Shown here piece after piece: positions 17,264 through 26,757 of a stretch of DNA of 64,000 nucleotides. The stretch lies in contig NZ_SJPV01000005.1 in assembly GCF_007860135.1 (NCBI RefSeq), positions 411,376 to 475,375 on the forward strand, given 5' to 3'. Source of the stretch: Novipirellula artificiosorum. Lineage in GTDB: Bacteria; Planctomycetota; Planctomycetia; Pirellulales; Pirellulaceae. The position numbers and the translations under genes were made by a program. Position 1 is the stretch's first letter. Each line of letters starts with the position of its first letter. The notes under the pieces are model-generated. The model was not told the DNA's origin. It saw only the letters and a program-made list of their open reading frames with translations, and made no database searches.

Positions 17264-18460
17264 TCAATCAAAAATGACCAGCAAGTCAGCACAAACGATG
17301 TGTCGATGATCCTCGGGATCGACCAAGATCCGCACCTTTTCACCCGCAGCCCGCATCTTCTTCGCCCGCTCGGCCACGATCCCCATCACGCTCTCATTTC
17401 GCTGCCGTGTCTCACCCTCGATCACATACTCCAGCCGGACCTCATGATAGGATTGCGAACCTCGGTCAGGGGGCTCGTCGATGCGAAGAATGTTGCCATG
17501 GATCAGTTCGCCGTCGCACAGCAGTCGCGTTTTGCGCCGGCGATGATAGAGCGTCACAAACGACATCAAGCAACCGGCCACCAGGAACACAATCAACAAC
17601 AACGCTCCTACCATCTTGTCTTGATCATGCTTGGCCCACAAAATCGTCAAACCGCCAGCGGTGAGTCCGACCAACCCAAAAACAAATCCCATAATCACCA
17701 TGATCATGTTATTGCCGATCACTTGCGTTCGTATTCCGGCGGGGATCTTGCGAGGTGTCGCCGATTGAAGCCAAGTTTCCAGTTCTTCGGTCGTACAACG
17801 GATCGCACGCAACTGCCGTCGATACATCTCTCCGACGACACCCGTCATGCGATCCGCGGTCGCTGCAACATCGGCCGGAGTCGTTTCACGTCGGACCTCG
17901 GGATGTTGATCCAATTCCTCTTCGCCTTCTTGCAGCAGCGAAAGAATCAGCAAGGCTTCATGAACAAACTCATCCTGTTGATCCTCGGCGACCAATTGGT
18001 TTGGCCGGAACACGACCAAACGATTGGCCGATCCCCGCAATCCCCACCCAGGCGAGAGAGAAAAATGTTCGCGAATGGCTGGAGTAAACAAAATCCGCGT
18101 GGGGGCTTCGGACCATGCATGAAGCCGATAATGGGACATAAAGTCAGGCGAATCATCGAACTTCAAGTAGCCGATGTCCCCAAACCAGCCAACCATTTTT
18201 CCCATCAAACCGCTCGTGGCTGGCGACAGATCAAACTTGGGTAGGTCCAAGGTCGGCTCGCTGAGCACCACGGCCGTTTGCCTCGTTCGAATGGTCGTTG
18301 GCGACGAATCGGTTCCCTGAGCGGTTCGAGAGACACGGATGTCCACAATCGCGATCGTCGTGCCGCCCATCTCACGGCGGACACATCGTTCGATCTCTAC
18401 CGATGCATCGAACAGTTCCGATAGCTCATCTGCAAATGTTTCAAAATCGTCCAAGGACAT
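17264..18460 (-). CDS. Hypothetical membrane protein with a DUF3592-like C-terminus
   Basis: A 398-residue protein when started at the ATG at 18460 (MSLDDFETFADELSELFD); the open frame extends to 18601 without family support. The N-terminal ~230 residues are soluble. Two adjacent membrane segments at about residues 245-275 and 282-305 are followed by a ~95-residue domain (LLCDGELIHGNILRIDEP, LEYVIEGETRQRNE, VRILVDPEDHRHIV) that resembles DUF3592, a small beta-rich domain of membrane proteins. It follows the SPFH pair's promoter side on the same strand at 169 bp, so an operon is possible. Function is unknown. Confidence 0.65.
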   Translation of the reverse strand: MSLDDFETFADELSELFDASVEIERCVRREMGGTTIAIVDIRVSRTAQGTDSSPTTIRTRQTAVVLSEPTLDLPKFDLSPATSGLMGKMVGWFGDIGYLKFDDSPDFMSHYRLHAWSEAPTRILFTPAIREHFSLSPGWGLRGSANRLVVFRPNQLVAEDQQDEFVHEALLILSLLQEGEEELDQHPEVRRETTPADVAATADRMTGVVGEMYRRQLRAIRCTTEELETWLQSATPRKIPAGIRTQVIGNNMIMVIMGFVFGLVGLTAGGLTILWAKHDQDKMVGALLLIVFLVAGCLMSFVTLYHRRRKTRLLCDGELIHGNILRIDEPPDRGSQSYHEVRLEYVIEGETRQRNESVMGIVAERAKKMRAAGEKVRILVDPEDHRHIVCADLLVIFD

Positions 18461-18685
18461 TCTATTTCGCCCACCGAGGGATTGGAAAAAGGGATCGTTC
18501 GCAATATAGCACATTCCCAGAGATCGCCGCGTTTTCTCGCATGAACCTCTACCGACATGGGGCCAATGCTGCGAGGCGTTCTTTCCCTTCCTCCGTGACA
18601 CGCGATTCCGGAAACGACTACAATGGATCTCGACATTTCCTATCCCAGGCTCGATTCGTTCCCCCTCCTACTCGGCAAAGCAGCA

Positions 18686-19975
18686 ATGAAATCAAACCAG
18701 GCTACACTTCCGCCCACACGTCGCGACGTCCTCAAGTCGATGCTCGCCGCGAGTACGGCTCCCCTTGTCGTGCCAGCGAGTTTGTTTGGGGAAACGGCTC
18801 CTTCGAATCAGATCACACTCGGGTGCATCGGCGTTGGCATCCATGGATACGGATGGAACTTGGCCGCGTTCTTGAAGGAGCCAGATTGCCGGGTCGTTGC
18901 GGTGTGTGACGTGTCGAGAGAAAAACGCGAAAGAGCACAAACGGGTGTGAACGAAGCCTATGGGACGACCGATTGCAAGGCGATTGCCGATTTCCGCGAT
19001 CTCCTTGCGCGACCCGACATTGATGCGGTCGTGATCTCCACTCCCGATCATTGGCACGTTCCGCTATCGCTGTTGGCTTTGGCAGCAAGGAAGCATGTCT
19101 TCTGCGAAAAGCCGACGCTAACGATTGCCGAAGGTCGAGAATTGACGAAAGCGGTTGACCAGCATGACCGTGTTTTTGCAACGGGACTCGAAGATCGCTC
19201 GGTAATGCATTACCACCGCTTGGCGGAAGTGGTCCGCAATGGGGGCATCGGCCAGCTGCAGCAGATTCGCGTGGGTTTGCCAGTCAAGCCTGTCTTTCCT
19301 GAGGAGAATCCCGTGCCGGTCCCGGAGGGATTCGATTATGAAATGTGGCTCGGCCCCGCACCCTATCGGCCCTACACACCAACCTTGACGGAAGCCCAAG
19401 TGTGGCGACAGGTTCGCGATTTTTCGGGTGGATCGTTGACCGATTGGGGAGCCCATTTGATCGACACGGCCCAAGTCGCTAATTTCTCGGAAAACACGAC
19501 CCCCGTTGCCGTGTCCGGCAAAGGGACGATTCCGCCGAATGCGATCAACTCGGTGCCTCAAACTTACGAGCTCCATTACACGTACCAGAATGGAGTCACG
19601 ATGGAAGTCGGTTCCTCGCAACCATCGATTCGCTTCGAAGGCTCCGATGGATGGATCGGCAACCAGGGGTGGCGAGGCGAATTGAAGGCAAGTGATCCGA
19701 AGCTACTCCAACGTACCTACGATTCAGCGACCAACAAACTGTGGCCACAGCCCGCCTCAGAACATCGCAATTTTCTCGATTCCATCAAGACGAGACAGCC
19801 ACCGACTTACACCGCCGAAGCCCTGCACCGGCTCAGCACGGTGATGCACATGGGCAGCATCGCGATGGAAGTCGGCCGTCCGCTGAAGTGGGATCCGACA
19901 TCCGAATCTTTCGACGATCCCGCTGCCAACGCACTCCGCAGTCGCCCCCGCCGCAAAACGGACATCCTTCCCTAA
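18686..19975 (+). CDS. Gfo/Idh/MocA-family oxidoreductase with Tat leader
   Basis: A 429-residue protein. The ATG at 18686 gives a twin-arginine leader (PTRRDVLKSMLAAS then a hydrophobic stretch to about residue 37); the open frame starts 63 bp earlier. The Rossmann NAD-binding motif GCIGVGIHGYG lies near residue 50, and the EKP motif FCEKPTLT, with the catalytic-region lysine, near 140. The C-terminal half is the Gfo/Idh alpha/beta substrate domain (GGSLTDWGAHLID). It should be exported folded with its cofactor and oxidise or reduce a sugar derivative in the periplasm. The substrate is unknown; planctomycetes carry many such paralogues. Confidence 0.85.
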   Translation: MKSNQATLPPTRRDVLKSMLAASTAPLVVPASLFGETAPSNQITLGCIGVGIHGYGWNLAAFLKEPDCRVVAVCDVSREKRERAQTGVNEAYGTTDCKAIADFRDLLARPDIDAVVISTPDHWHVPLSLLALAARKHVFCEKPTLTIAEGRELTKAVDQHDRVFATGLEDRSVMHYHRLAEVVRNGGIGQLQQIRVGLPVKPVFPEENPVPVPEGFDYEMWLGPAPYRPYTPTLTEAQVWRQVRDFSGGSLTDWGAHLIDTAQVANFSENTTPVAVSGKGTIPPNAINSVPQTYELHYTYQNGVTMEVGSSQPSIRFEGSDGWIGNQGWRGELKASDPKLLQRTYDSATNKLWPQPASEHRNFLDSIKTRQPPTYTAEALHRLSTVMHMGSIAMEVGRPLKWDPTSESFDDPAANALRSRPRRKTDILP

Positions 19976-20317
19976 TGGCAACGAGCGATCTACCCCACAG
20001 CCCAGGGGCGCGACGCGGCAAGGGACGTTCGGTAAATCAGTTTCGGAACTCTATTTACCGCGAAGCGGTTAGACTCCACAGCCCGGGGTCGACGCGCAGC
20101 GGCGCACCCTGGGGGCCACTTCACCGCGGCGCGACCCTAGGCTCTGGAATACAACGCCAGCGGGCGTAAGAGCATTCCACAAAGTCCAAGATCCATTCAG
20201 TCCATTCGCAAGCAACATTGTGACACGCAGATCGAGTCATCCCGCTCGGTGTCGGCAAGGCAGTTCCGCAAGTTATCAATCGAACGTCCCTTCGGGATGG
20301 GTTGACAGCCAGCATCG
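19976..20317. repeat. Intergenic region carrying dispersed repeat units
   Basis: 342 bp between convergent oxidoreductase genes. A 46-bp block at 20124-20169 (CCGCGGCGCGACCCTAGG at its start) is identical to 27564-27609. The unit CGGAACTCTATTTACCGCG at 20044-20062 recurs in inverse orientation near 27511-27529, and a third segment at 20065-20117 resembles 27112-27165. The region therefore holds members of an intergenic repeat family; no gene is evident. Confidence 0.75.
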
Positions 20318-21448
20318 CTATCGCTGGAGTGTGAATTCAGGAAGCCGCACGATCTCGCCGCCCTTGATCGCGGATTCATGAGCGCAAATACCGACGCAGG
20401 TCCAGTTGGCGCTGGTGACCGCGTCGGGCCGAGGGCTGCGGTCACCGCGCACCGCGCTGACAAACTCATGCACCAGATGAGGATGCGATCCACCGTGACC
20501 GCCACCTTGGACGAAGGACAAATGTTCGGCGTCATGGATCTCTTGCGGCAACGTAAAACGGCGGATCGGTTCGGGCAACAGATGGGCGAAGTCAGGCACT
20601 TCCACCTTCTCGGGAATCTCGGGCTCCGGTTTCTTGGCCGTATGAATCACATGCGGTTCCTTTTCCACCAGCGTCCATTCAAAGCTCTTCTTGGTGCCGT
20701 AGACATCGAAGCTTTCGCGGTATTGGCGAGCAACATCATACAGGAATCGCCAGATATGAGCCGTCAAATCACTGTCTTGGATTTTGATGTGGCAGCTCTC
20801 GACAGCGAAGCGATTGCCGGACTTTGCCGCAATGTCATCGCGAACGGTGCCCGATCCAAAGCAACTGACGTATTCGGCCAATCCGTTGGTCAGGCCGAGG
20901 CACGGGCTGACCACGTGAGTGGCGTAGTGCATGGGAATCATCTTCTCCCAATACGATGGCCAACCATCCATGTCTTGCGGATGCGAAGCCGCAAGATGCT
21001 GAATTTTCCCCAGTTCACCCGACTCGTACATTTGTTTGATGAACAAGAACTCGCGACTGTAAACGACCGTCTCGGCCATCATGTACTTCAAACCCGTCTC
21101 GTCGACCTTTTCCACGATTTGTTCGCACTCTTCGAGGCTGGTTGCCATCGGGACCGTACACATCACATGCTTGCCGGCCTCGAGTGCTTTAAGCGACATC
21201 CAGGCGTGGTCAGGGATGGGAGAATTGATGTGAACCGCATCAATGGCAGGATCCGCGATCAGGTTTTCGAAGCTGCAGTAGCGTTTGGCGATCCCAAATT
21301 GATCACCCACCTTGTTGAGTTCCTCTGAGTTACGGCGACAGATTGCGGTGACTTCTGCGTCAGGATGCTGCTGGTAAATCGGAATGAACTCCGCTCCGAA
21401 ACCCAGTCCGACCATGCCCATACGAAGTGGTTTTGACGAGTCTGACAT
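20318..21448 (-). CDS. Cytoplasmic Gfo/Idh/MocA-family protein lacking the EKP motif
   Basis: A 376-residue protein with no leader. The ATG at 21448 has a good ribosome site (AGGAGA 9 bp upstream) and is preferred to a TTG two codons earlier. The N-terminal Rossmann motif GMVGLGFGAEF is intact, and VHINSPIPDHAWMSLKALEAGKHV matches the family. However, the position of the normal CEKP tetrapeptide reads MCTVPMATS, so the Glu and the conserved Lys are both replaced. The C-terminal domain contains HCxIK and many His residues (THVVSPCLGL, HDAEHLSF, GGHGGSHPHLVHEF), suggesting a metal or different chemistry. It converges on the Tat oxidoreductase gene across the repeat region. Confidence 0.8.
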   Translation of the reverse strand: MSDSSKPLRMGMVGLGFGAEFIPIYQQHPDAEVTAICRRNSEELNKVGDQFGIAKRYCSFENLIADPAIDAVHINSPIPDHAWMSLKALEAGKHVMCTVPMATSLEECEQIVEKVDETGLKYMMAETVVYSREFLFIKQMYESGELGKIQHLAASHPQDMDGWPSYWEKMIPMHYATHVVSPCLGLTNGLAEYVSCFGSGTVRDDIAAKSGNRFAVESCHIKIQDSDLTAHIWRFLYDVARQYRESFDVYGTKKSFEWTLVEKEPHVIHTAKKPEPEIPEKVEVPDFAHLLPEPIRRFTLPQEIHDAEHLSFVQGGGHGGSHPHLVHEFVSAVRGDRSPRPDAVTSANWTCVGICAHESAIKGGEIVRLPEFTLQR

Positions 21449-21590
21449 CGACAAGAATCTCCTGTATCATCGTGAGGAACGTCGTGGGGTACGACCGCAT
21501 GCGAAGCGACCTACTACACGCGGACAGAATCGTCGCACGCGCGTCAGAAGTCGCCTGCACCCAATATAGCCGATTGCGCTGAGCCTAGGT

Positions 21591-22553
21591 TTACCGCGAT
21601 CGGTAATCGACGTTGACCGCCTCGGCGGTTCGTTCCTGTTGGGTGACCGCTTGCAGTTCGCGACGATTGACGGCCGTGATCAAATCCACAAACTGCTTTC
21701 GCGTGGTGGCACTGACTTGCGGCAAACGTTCGGCCAGATTGATCATCGAATGAGGATTCCGTTTCGATGCTTCGGAAATCTGACTGACAAAGCGGGCGGT
21801 TTCGATGAAATTGGCATCCGCGGATCGACCAATAAAACCGCTCAGCGTTCGGGCCACCAAATCGGCTCCGAGACTGTCGAATTGGACAAAGCAATCGAGG
21901 GTTCCCGTGACCGTAGTTTCATCGCGAGCAGATTTCGCGTAACTGCTACGGAAGACAAACACACCGCTGCCGTTGATCGGCCGAGCGACCATTTTGCCGT
22001 CATAGCTTCCGTCGGCCACAAAGATATGCAAATGCGGGTCGCCGTAGACCAGATCGACTCGACACGTGGTCCCGCTGCCGTCGGAGGCATCCAATTGGTA
22101 CGGCCCCGTCCGGGTCGTCGTCACTTGCGTCACCCCCATGACGTCCCACATGCCAACCAAGATTTCGGGGTTCCGGGTGATGAACAGAAACAGATCCCGC
22201 TCGCATGTGATCGCTTGGGTGGGCAATTGGCGATAGATCGTGGGCGAGTTGGCGATCCCCATGATCCGCTGCTGCGCTGCGGGAGTGAGCCGATTCATGG
22301 GTAAACTTGCGATCACCTGGCGTCGCCGCTCCAGCGAAGCCGTTCCCGTTTGGGCGTCGTCCTGATCCCCGGCCCCCCCGATCCGACCGAAAAACCCCTC
22401 TGCGGACGCCCGACTGGTGGCGCTCGATAGCGGCAGCATCAACGCCATCGCGACAGCGCAATGGTAGCCGATACCTACGATTCGCCCCAATAGTCCCCTC
22501 GGCACCAGCTTCCCCCGCAGAAATGGAACCGTGATCCACCAACCACGGCGCAT
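21591..22553 (-). CDS. Secreted hypothetical protein
   Basis: About 320 residues if started at the ATG at 22553, which follows a G-rich ribosome-like stretch. The frame remains open to 22766, and the extra residues look unstructured. A leader with charged residues and a hydrophobic core (GRIVGIGYHCAVAMALMLPL) runs to an Ala-x-Ala-like site near residue 47, so export is expected. The mature protein has a region ITCERDLFLFITRNPEILVGMWDVMGVTQ and beta-rich segments (CRVDLVYGDPHLHIFVADGSYDG) but no recognised catalytic motif. It is divergent from pgk. The role is unknown. Confidence 0.6.
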   Translation of the reverse strand: MRRGWWITVPFLRGKLVPRGLLGRIVGIGYHCAVAMALMLPLSSATSRASAEGFFGRIGGAGDQDDAQTGTASLERRRQVIASLPMNRLTPAAQQRIMGIANSPTIYRQLPTQAITCERDLFLFITRNPEILVGMWDVMGVTQVTTTRTGPYQLDASDGSGTTCRVDLVYGDPHLHIFVADGSYDGKMVARPINGSGVFVFRSSYAKSARDETTVTGTLDCFVQFDSLGADLVARTLSGFIGRSADANFIETARFVSQISEASKRNPHSMINLAERLPQVSATTRKQFVDLITAVNRRELQAVTQQERTAEAVNVDYRSR

Positions 22554-22798
22554 GATGCCCCCGGCCGGTTTGCCGATTGCAGTGCTTGAAATCAATCTTC
22601 GGCCTGTGCGGGTCGTCAAGTTGAGGAAAACTGTGCCGACGGTCCCGTACTCGACACCTCGCGTGGTTTGTCGATAATCGCTGGCTGCTGCGGATCGGTC
22701 CGATTGGCCACAAATCATCGCAGTGTCGCGCGTCATCCTGCTTACGCACGTAAGAATCCAATCCACCTTCCTTCCTTTCCTGCACTGCGAGAAAAATC

Positions 22799-23986
22799 AT
22801 GGCAAAAAAAACAATCGATCAAGTCGACGTTGCTGGCAAAACGGTCCTGATGCGAGTCGACTTCAACGTGCCACTCGACGACGACCAATCCATTGGCGAT
22901 GATCGCCGCATCCGAATGGCAATGCCAAGCATCAAGAGCGTGATCGATCGCGGCGGGAAGTTGATTCTGATGAGCCATCTGGGCCGTCCCAAGGGCGAAG
23001 GCGATGACTCGAAGTTTTCGCTCGCACCGACCGCCAAGCGGCTTGCGGAACTCCTCGGTCAACCTGTCGCCTTCGCGTCCGATACCGTCGGGGACGATGC
23101 AACCGCGAAAGCGAAAGCGTTGAAAGATGGTGATGTGTTGGTGCTTGAGAACCTGCGTTTCAATCCAGGGGAGAAGAAGGGCGACAGCAGCTTTGCTGGC
23201 AAACTCGCTGCGATGGCCGATGTCTACTGCAACGACGCCTTTGGCACCTGCCACCGAAGCGATGCGTCAATGGTAGCGGTCCCCGAATCCATGGCGGGCA
23301 AGCCCCGTGTCGTCGGTCACTTGGTCGCAAAAGAGATCGAATACCTGAGCGACACGATCAGCAACGCGTCACGGCCCTTTGTCGCAATCCTCGGCGGTGC
23401 CAAGGTCAGCGATAAGATCAACGTGATCAACAACCTGCTCGGCATCTGCGACAACGTCATGATCGGCGGCGCGATGGCATACACGTTTTCGCTAGCCAAG
23501 GGCGGTCAGGTCGGCAACAGCCTCGTCGAGGAAGATAAAGTCGCCCTTGCAAAAGAGTTGATTGCCAAGGGAGGTGACACCTTGATGTTGCCGATCGACT
23601 CCCACTGCGGTGATGATTTCAAGAGCGACTGCAACAAACAAGTCGTCGCCGATGGCGAGATTCCCGATGGATGGCAAGGACTCGATATCGGTCCACAAAC
23701 CGCCAAGAAGTTTTCCGAAGTGCTGAAGAAGGCCAAAACCATCGTCTGGAATGGCCCGATGGGCGTTTTCGAGATGCCTCCGTTCGACGAAGGAACCAAA
23801 GCCGTCGCTCAAGCCGTTGCCGACAGTGATGCAACCAGCATCATCGGAGGCGGCGATAGTGCAGCGGCCGTCGATCAGCTCGGGTTTGCCGACCAAGTCA
23901 GCCATGTCAGCACCGGTGGTGGCGCGAGTTTGGCAATGCTCGAAGGCAAAGCATTCGCCGCCGTCGATCTACTTGACGAAGCCTAA
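22799..23986 (+). CDS. pgk: Phosphoglycerate kinase
   Basis: A 395-residue, full-length enzyme of glycolysis and gluconeogenesis that transfers phosphate from 1,3-bisphosphoglycerate to ADP in the cytosol. Diagnostic motifs are visible: KTVLMRVDFNVPLDD at the N-terminus with the substrate-binding RVDFNVP, LILMSHLGRPKGE, VLENLRFNPGEKKGD, the hinge and nucleotide site FVAILGGAKVSDKI, and the C-terminal GGGDSAAAV and STGGGASLAMLEGK. The gene stands alone without gap or tpi. The glucosidase gene begins 35 bp after its stop, suggesting read-through transcription. Assignment is certain. Confidence 0.98.
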   Translation: MAKKTIDQVDVAGKTVLMRVDFNVPLDDDQSIGDDRRIRMAMPSIKSVIDRGGKLILMSHLGRPKGEGDDSKFSLAPTAKRLAELLGQPVAFASDTVGDDATAKAKALKDGDVLVLENLRFNPGEKKGDSSFAGKLAAMADVYCNDAFGTCHRSDASMVAVPESMAGKPRVVGHLVAKEIEYLSDTISNASRPFVAILGGAKVSDKINVINNLLGICDNVMIGGAMAYTFSLAKGGQVGNSLVEEDKVALAKELIAKGGDTLMLPIDSHCGDDFKSDCNKQVVADGEIPDGWQGLDIGPQTAKKFSEVLKKAKTIVWNGPMGVFEMPPFDEGTKAVAQAVADSDATSIIGGGDSAAAVDQLGFADQVSHVSTGGGASLAMLEGKAFAAVDLLDEA

Positions 23987-24021
23987 CCCACTGATCAGTC
24001 TCTCCAATAAAGCAACTGCCA

Positions 24022-26757
24022 ATGACTGCTGAAGACGAACGCTTGCGTCAGAGCGAAGACCGTGCTCAGAATTGGCAGCGTTGGGGGCCCTATTTGTCCG
24101 AGCGACAATGGGGCACCGTCCGGGAGGACTACAGCAACGGTGGGGATGCGACTTGGAGCTACTTTCCGCATGATCACGCTCGTAGTCGCGCCTATCGCTG
24201 GGGAGAAGACGGGCTGCTCGGCGTTTGTGATCGCGAATGCAGGCTGTGCTTTTCGGTCGGACTTTGGAATGGGCGTGACCCGATCCTCAAAGAACGTCTG
24301 TTCGGCGTGACCGGTCCCGAGGGCAATCATGGCGAAGATGCAAAAGAGTGCTACTACTACCTCGATAGCACACCGACGCACAGCTACATGAAGGCCCTCT
24401 ACAAGTACCCGCAAGGACGCTTTCCGTATGAAGAGCTTGTCGACGTGTCGCGTGGTCGCGATCGAACGGAGCCTGAATACGAACTGACCGATACGACCGC
24501 GTTCGATCAATCTCGCTACTTTGACGTCCAAGCCGAGTACGCAAAGTCGTCCCCCGACGATCTACTGATTCGATTGACCCTGATCAATCGTGGACCTCAA
24601 GCCGCTGTGCTGCATGTGTTGCCGCAGCTCTACTTTCGTAACACATGGACGTGGCAATGCAGCGACGAAGGTTGCTGCACACGGCCCTCGATGCGGTTGG
24701 TCGACAACGTCGTCCAAACAGACCACGAAACGCTCGAGCGTCATTGGATTGCTTGCGATGCGGTTGGAAGCGATGACGGATGGTCATGGCTGTTCACCGA
24801 CAACGAAACCAACACCGCACTACACCCTGGATTGCCCAGCGAATCCGACTACTTCAAGGACGCACTCAACAACCACATCGTGCTTGGTGATACGAGGTCG
24901 GTCAACCCCGAGCATCGCGGAACCAAATGTGGAGCCTATGGATTGTTGATGCTTGCAGCGGGCGAGACAAGGGAAGTTCGACTTCGGCTGGCCCACGTGG
25001 ACTCACCGATCATCAAACAGCGCAGCCAGGGCGATCCGAAACGGTTTGCAGAGACAGCGTTTGACGAGTCCTTCGACCAATGCATGGATCAACGCATTCG
25101 GGAGGCGGATGAGTTCTATGCTTCGCGGATTCCTGATTCGCTGTCGGCGGAACGCAAAACCATTTCACGGCAAGCCTACGCCGGGCTACTTTGGACCAAG
25201 CAGTTCTATCATTACTCCGTTCGCACCTGGCTTGACGGGGATCCAAACGGTGTGGAAACCAGTGAGTTGCGCCGATTCGGTCGCAACAGTGATTGGCGCC
25301 ATCTGTTTAATCGCGACATCATTTCGATGCCGGATAAATGGGAATACCCGTGGTATGCGGCTTGGGACTTAGCGTTTCACATGGTGCCCATGGCCGCCGT
25401 CGATGTGAACTTTGCAAAAGATCAAATGCTGCTGTTCCTGCGTGAATGGTACATGCACCCCAATGGTCAAATCCCCGCGTACGAATGGCACCTTAGTGAT
25501 GTCAATCCACCGGTACACGCGTGGGGCGTCTGGCAGGTCTACAAAGCCAGCGGACCGCCTCTACAACGGGACAAGGTGTTTCTGGCTCGAGCCTTCCAGA
25601 AATTGCTGATCAACTTCACCTGGTGGGTCAACCGCAAAGACCCGCGAGGCAAGAATATTTTTGCGGGTGGATTCTTGGGACTCGATAACATCGGTGTCTT
25701 TGATCGCAGCAAACCGTTGCCGCAAGGCCACCTGGAACAAGCAGACGGCACTGCATGGATGGCATTTTACTGCGGCACGATGCTACGGATGGCGATCGAG
25801 CTTGCCGAAGACCATCTGGCCTATTGCGACATGGCGAGCAAGTTTTTCGAGCACTACGTCACGATTGCGGAGGCCATGAATTCGATCGATGGTTCGGGGC
25901 TTTGGGACGAAGAGGACGGTTTCTACTATGATCACCTTTATGTCGATGGAACATCGATCCCCATGCGTGTTCGCTCGTTGGTCGGTTTGGTGCCGCTCAT
26001 GACGGGCGTCATCCTTGAGGAACCGGTGATCGAGAAGCTACCAGGATTCGTGAAACGGATGAGATGGTTTCTCGAAAATCGTGGCGACCTTAGCACGCAC
26101 ATGACCTACATGGAACGAGAAAACGTGACCGCCGGTGCGCTCTGTCATCGGCTGCTGGCCATCCCCGCTGAAGATCGATTTCGTCGACTCCTTTCGGTGA
26201 TGCTCGATGAAAAGGAATTCTTGTCCCCCTTCGGCATCCGTAGCATGTCGGCCATCCATCGCGAAAAACCCTTCGTGTTTGACTTTGGTGGCCAACGCCA
26301 CGAGGTCCGATACATTCCCGGTGAAAGCGACAGTGGTATGTTTGGAGGCAACAGCAACTGGCGCGGCCCCGTCTGGTTCCCGATGAACTTCCTGCTGATC
26401 CAATCCCTCAAACGTTACCATGTGTTCTATGGCGAAGACTTTCGCGTCGAGTGTCCAACCGGCAGCGGCAATCAGATGAATTTACTCGAAGTGGCACGCG
26501 AATTGGAACGACGTCTGGTCACCATTTTCGAGTCCGGGAAAGAGGGAAAACGGCCCGTCAACGGTGAAGAAACCCGCTATGCGAACGATCCAGCATGGAA
26601 GGATCTGATTTTGTTCTATGAGTATTTCCATGCGGACAGCGGCAAAGGGCTTGGGGCATCCCATCAAACCGGCTGGACGGCTTTGGTTGCCAGCATGCTG
26701 AGAAACCACGCCGCTGCAGACAAATGGCAACCGATACCCGCAGCTCGAAAGAGATGA
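24022..26757 (+). CDS. GH63-like glucosidase / mannosylglycerate hydrolase-like glycoside hydrolase
   Basis: A 911-residue cytoplasmic protein (no leader). It resembles bacterial GH63 relatives of eukaryotic processing glucosidase I: an N-terminal beta-rich part (WGPYLSERQWGTVREDYS, DATWSYFPHDHARSRAYRWGEDG) and an (alpha/alpha)6 barrel with KWEYPWYAAWDLAFHMVP, GQIPAYEWHLSDVNPPVHAWGVW, EQADGTAWMAFYC and SNWRGPVWFPMNFL. Acidic residues of the GH63 catalytic pair lie in these blocks (AAWDLAF and later). It probably hydrolyses alpha-glucosides or compatible-solute glycosides. It follows pgk by 35 bp on the same strand, so carbon released may feed glycolysis. The substrate is inferred from family only. 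Confidence 0.85.
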   Translation: MTAEDERLRQSEDRAQNWQRWGPYLSERQWGTVREDYSNGGDATWSYFPHDHARSRAYRWGEDGLLGVCDRECRLCFSVGLWNGRDPILKERLFGVTGPEGNHGEDAKECYYYLDSTPTHSYMKALYKYPQGRFPYEELVDVSRGRDRTEPEYELTDTTAFDQSRYFDVQAEYAKSSPDDLLIRLTLINRGPQAAVLHVLPQLYFRNTWTWQCSDEGCCTRPSMRLVDNVVQTDHETLERHWIACDAVGSDDGWSWLFTDNETNTALHPGLPSESDYFKDALNNHIVLGDTRSVNPEHRGTKCGAYGLLMLAAGETREVRLRLAHVDSPIIKQRSQGDPKRFAETAFDESFDQCMDQRIREADEFYASRIPDSLSAERKTISRQAYAGLLWTKQFYHYSVRTWLDGDPNGVETSELRRFGRNSDWRHLFNRDIISMPDKWEYPWYAAWDLAFHMVPMAAVDVNFAKDQMLLFLREWYMHPNGQIPAYEWHLSDVNPPVHAWGVWQVYKASGPPLQRDKVFLARAFQKLLINFTWWVNRKDPRGKNIFAGGFLGLDNIGVFDRSKPLPQGHLEQADGTAWMAFYCGTMLRMAIELAEDHLAYCDMASKFFEHYVTIAEAMNSIDGSGLWDEEDGFYYDHLYVDGTSIPMRVRSLVGLVPLMTGVILEEPVIEKLPGFVKRMRWFLENRGDLSTHMTYMERENVTAGALCHRLLAIPAEDRFRRLLSVMLDEKEFLSPFGIRSMSAIHREKPFVFDFGGQRHEVRYIPGESDSGMFGGNSNWRGPVWFPMNFLLIQSLKRYHVFYGEDFRVECPTGSGNQMNLLEVARELERRLVTIFESGKEGKRPVNGEETRYANDPAWKDLILFYEYFHADSGKGLGASHQTGWTALVASMLRNHAAADKWQPIPAARKR

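Noticed and set aside
21639..22304. 221-residue plus-strand ORF opposite the secreted hypothetical gene
   Set aside because: Antisense shadow in GC-rich sequence; no motif, and it lacks a ribosome site.
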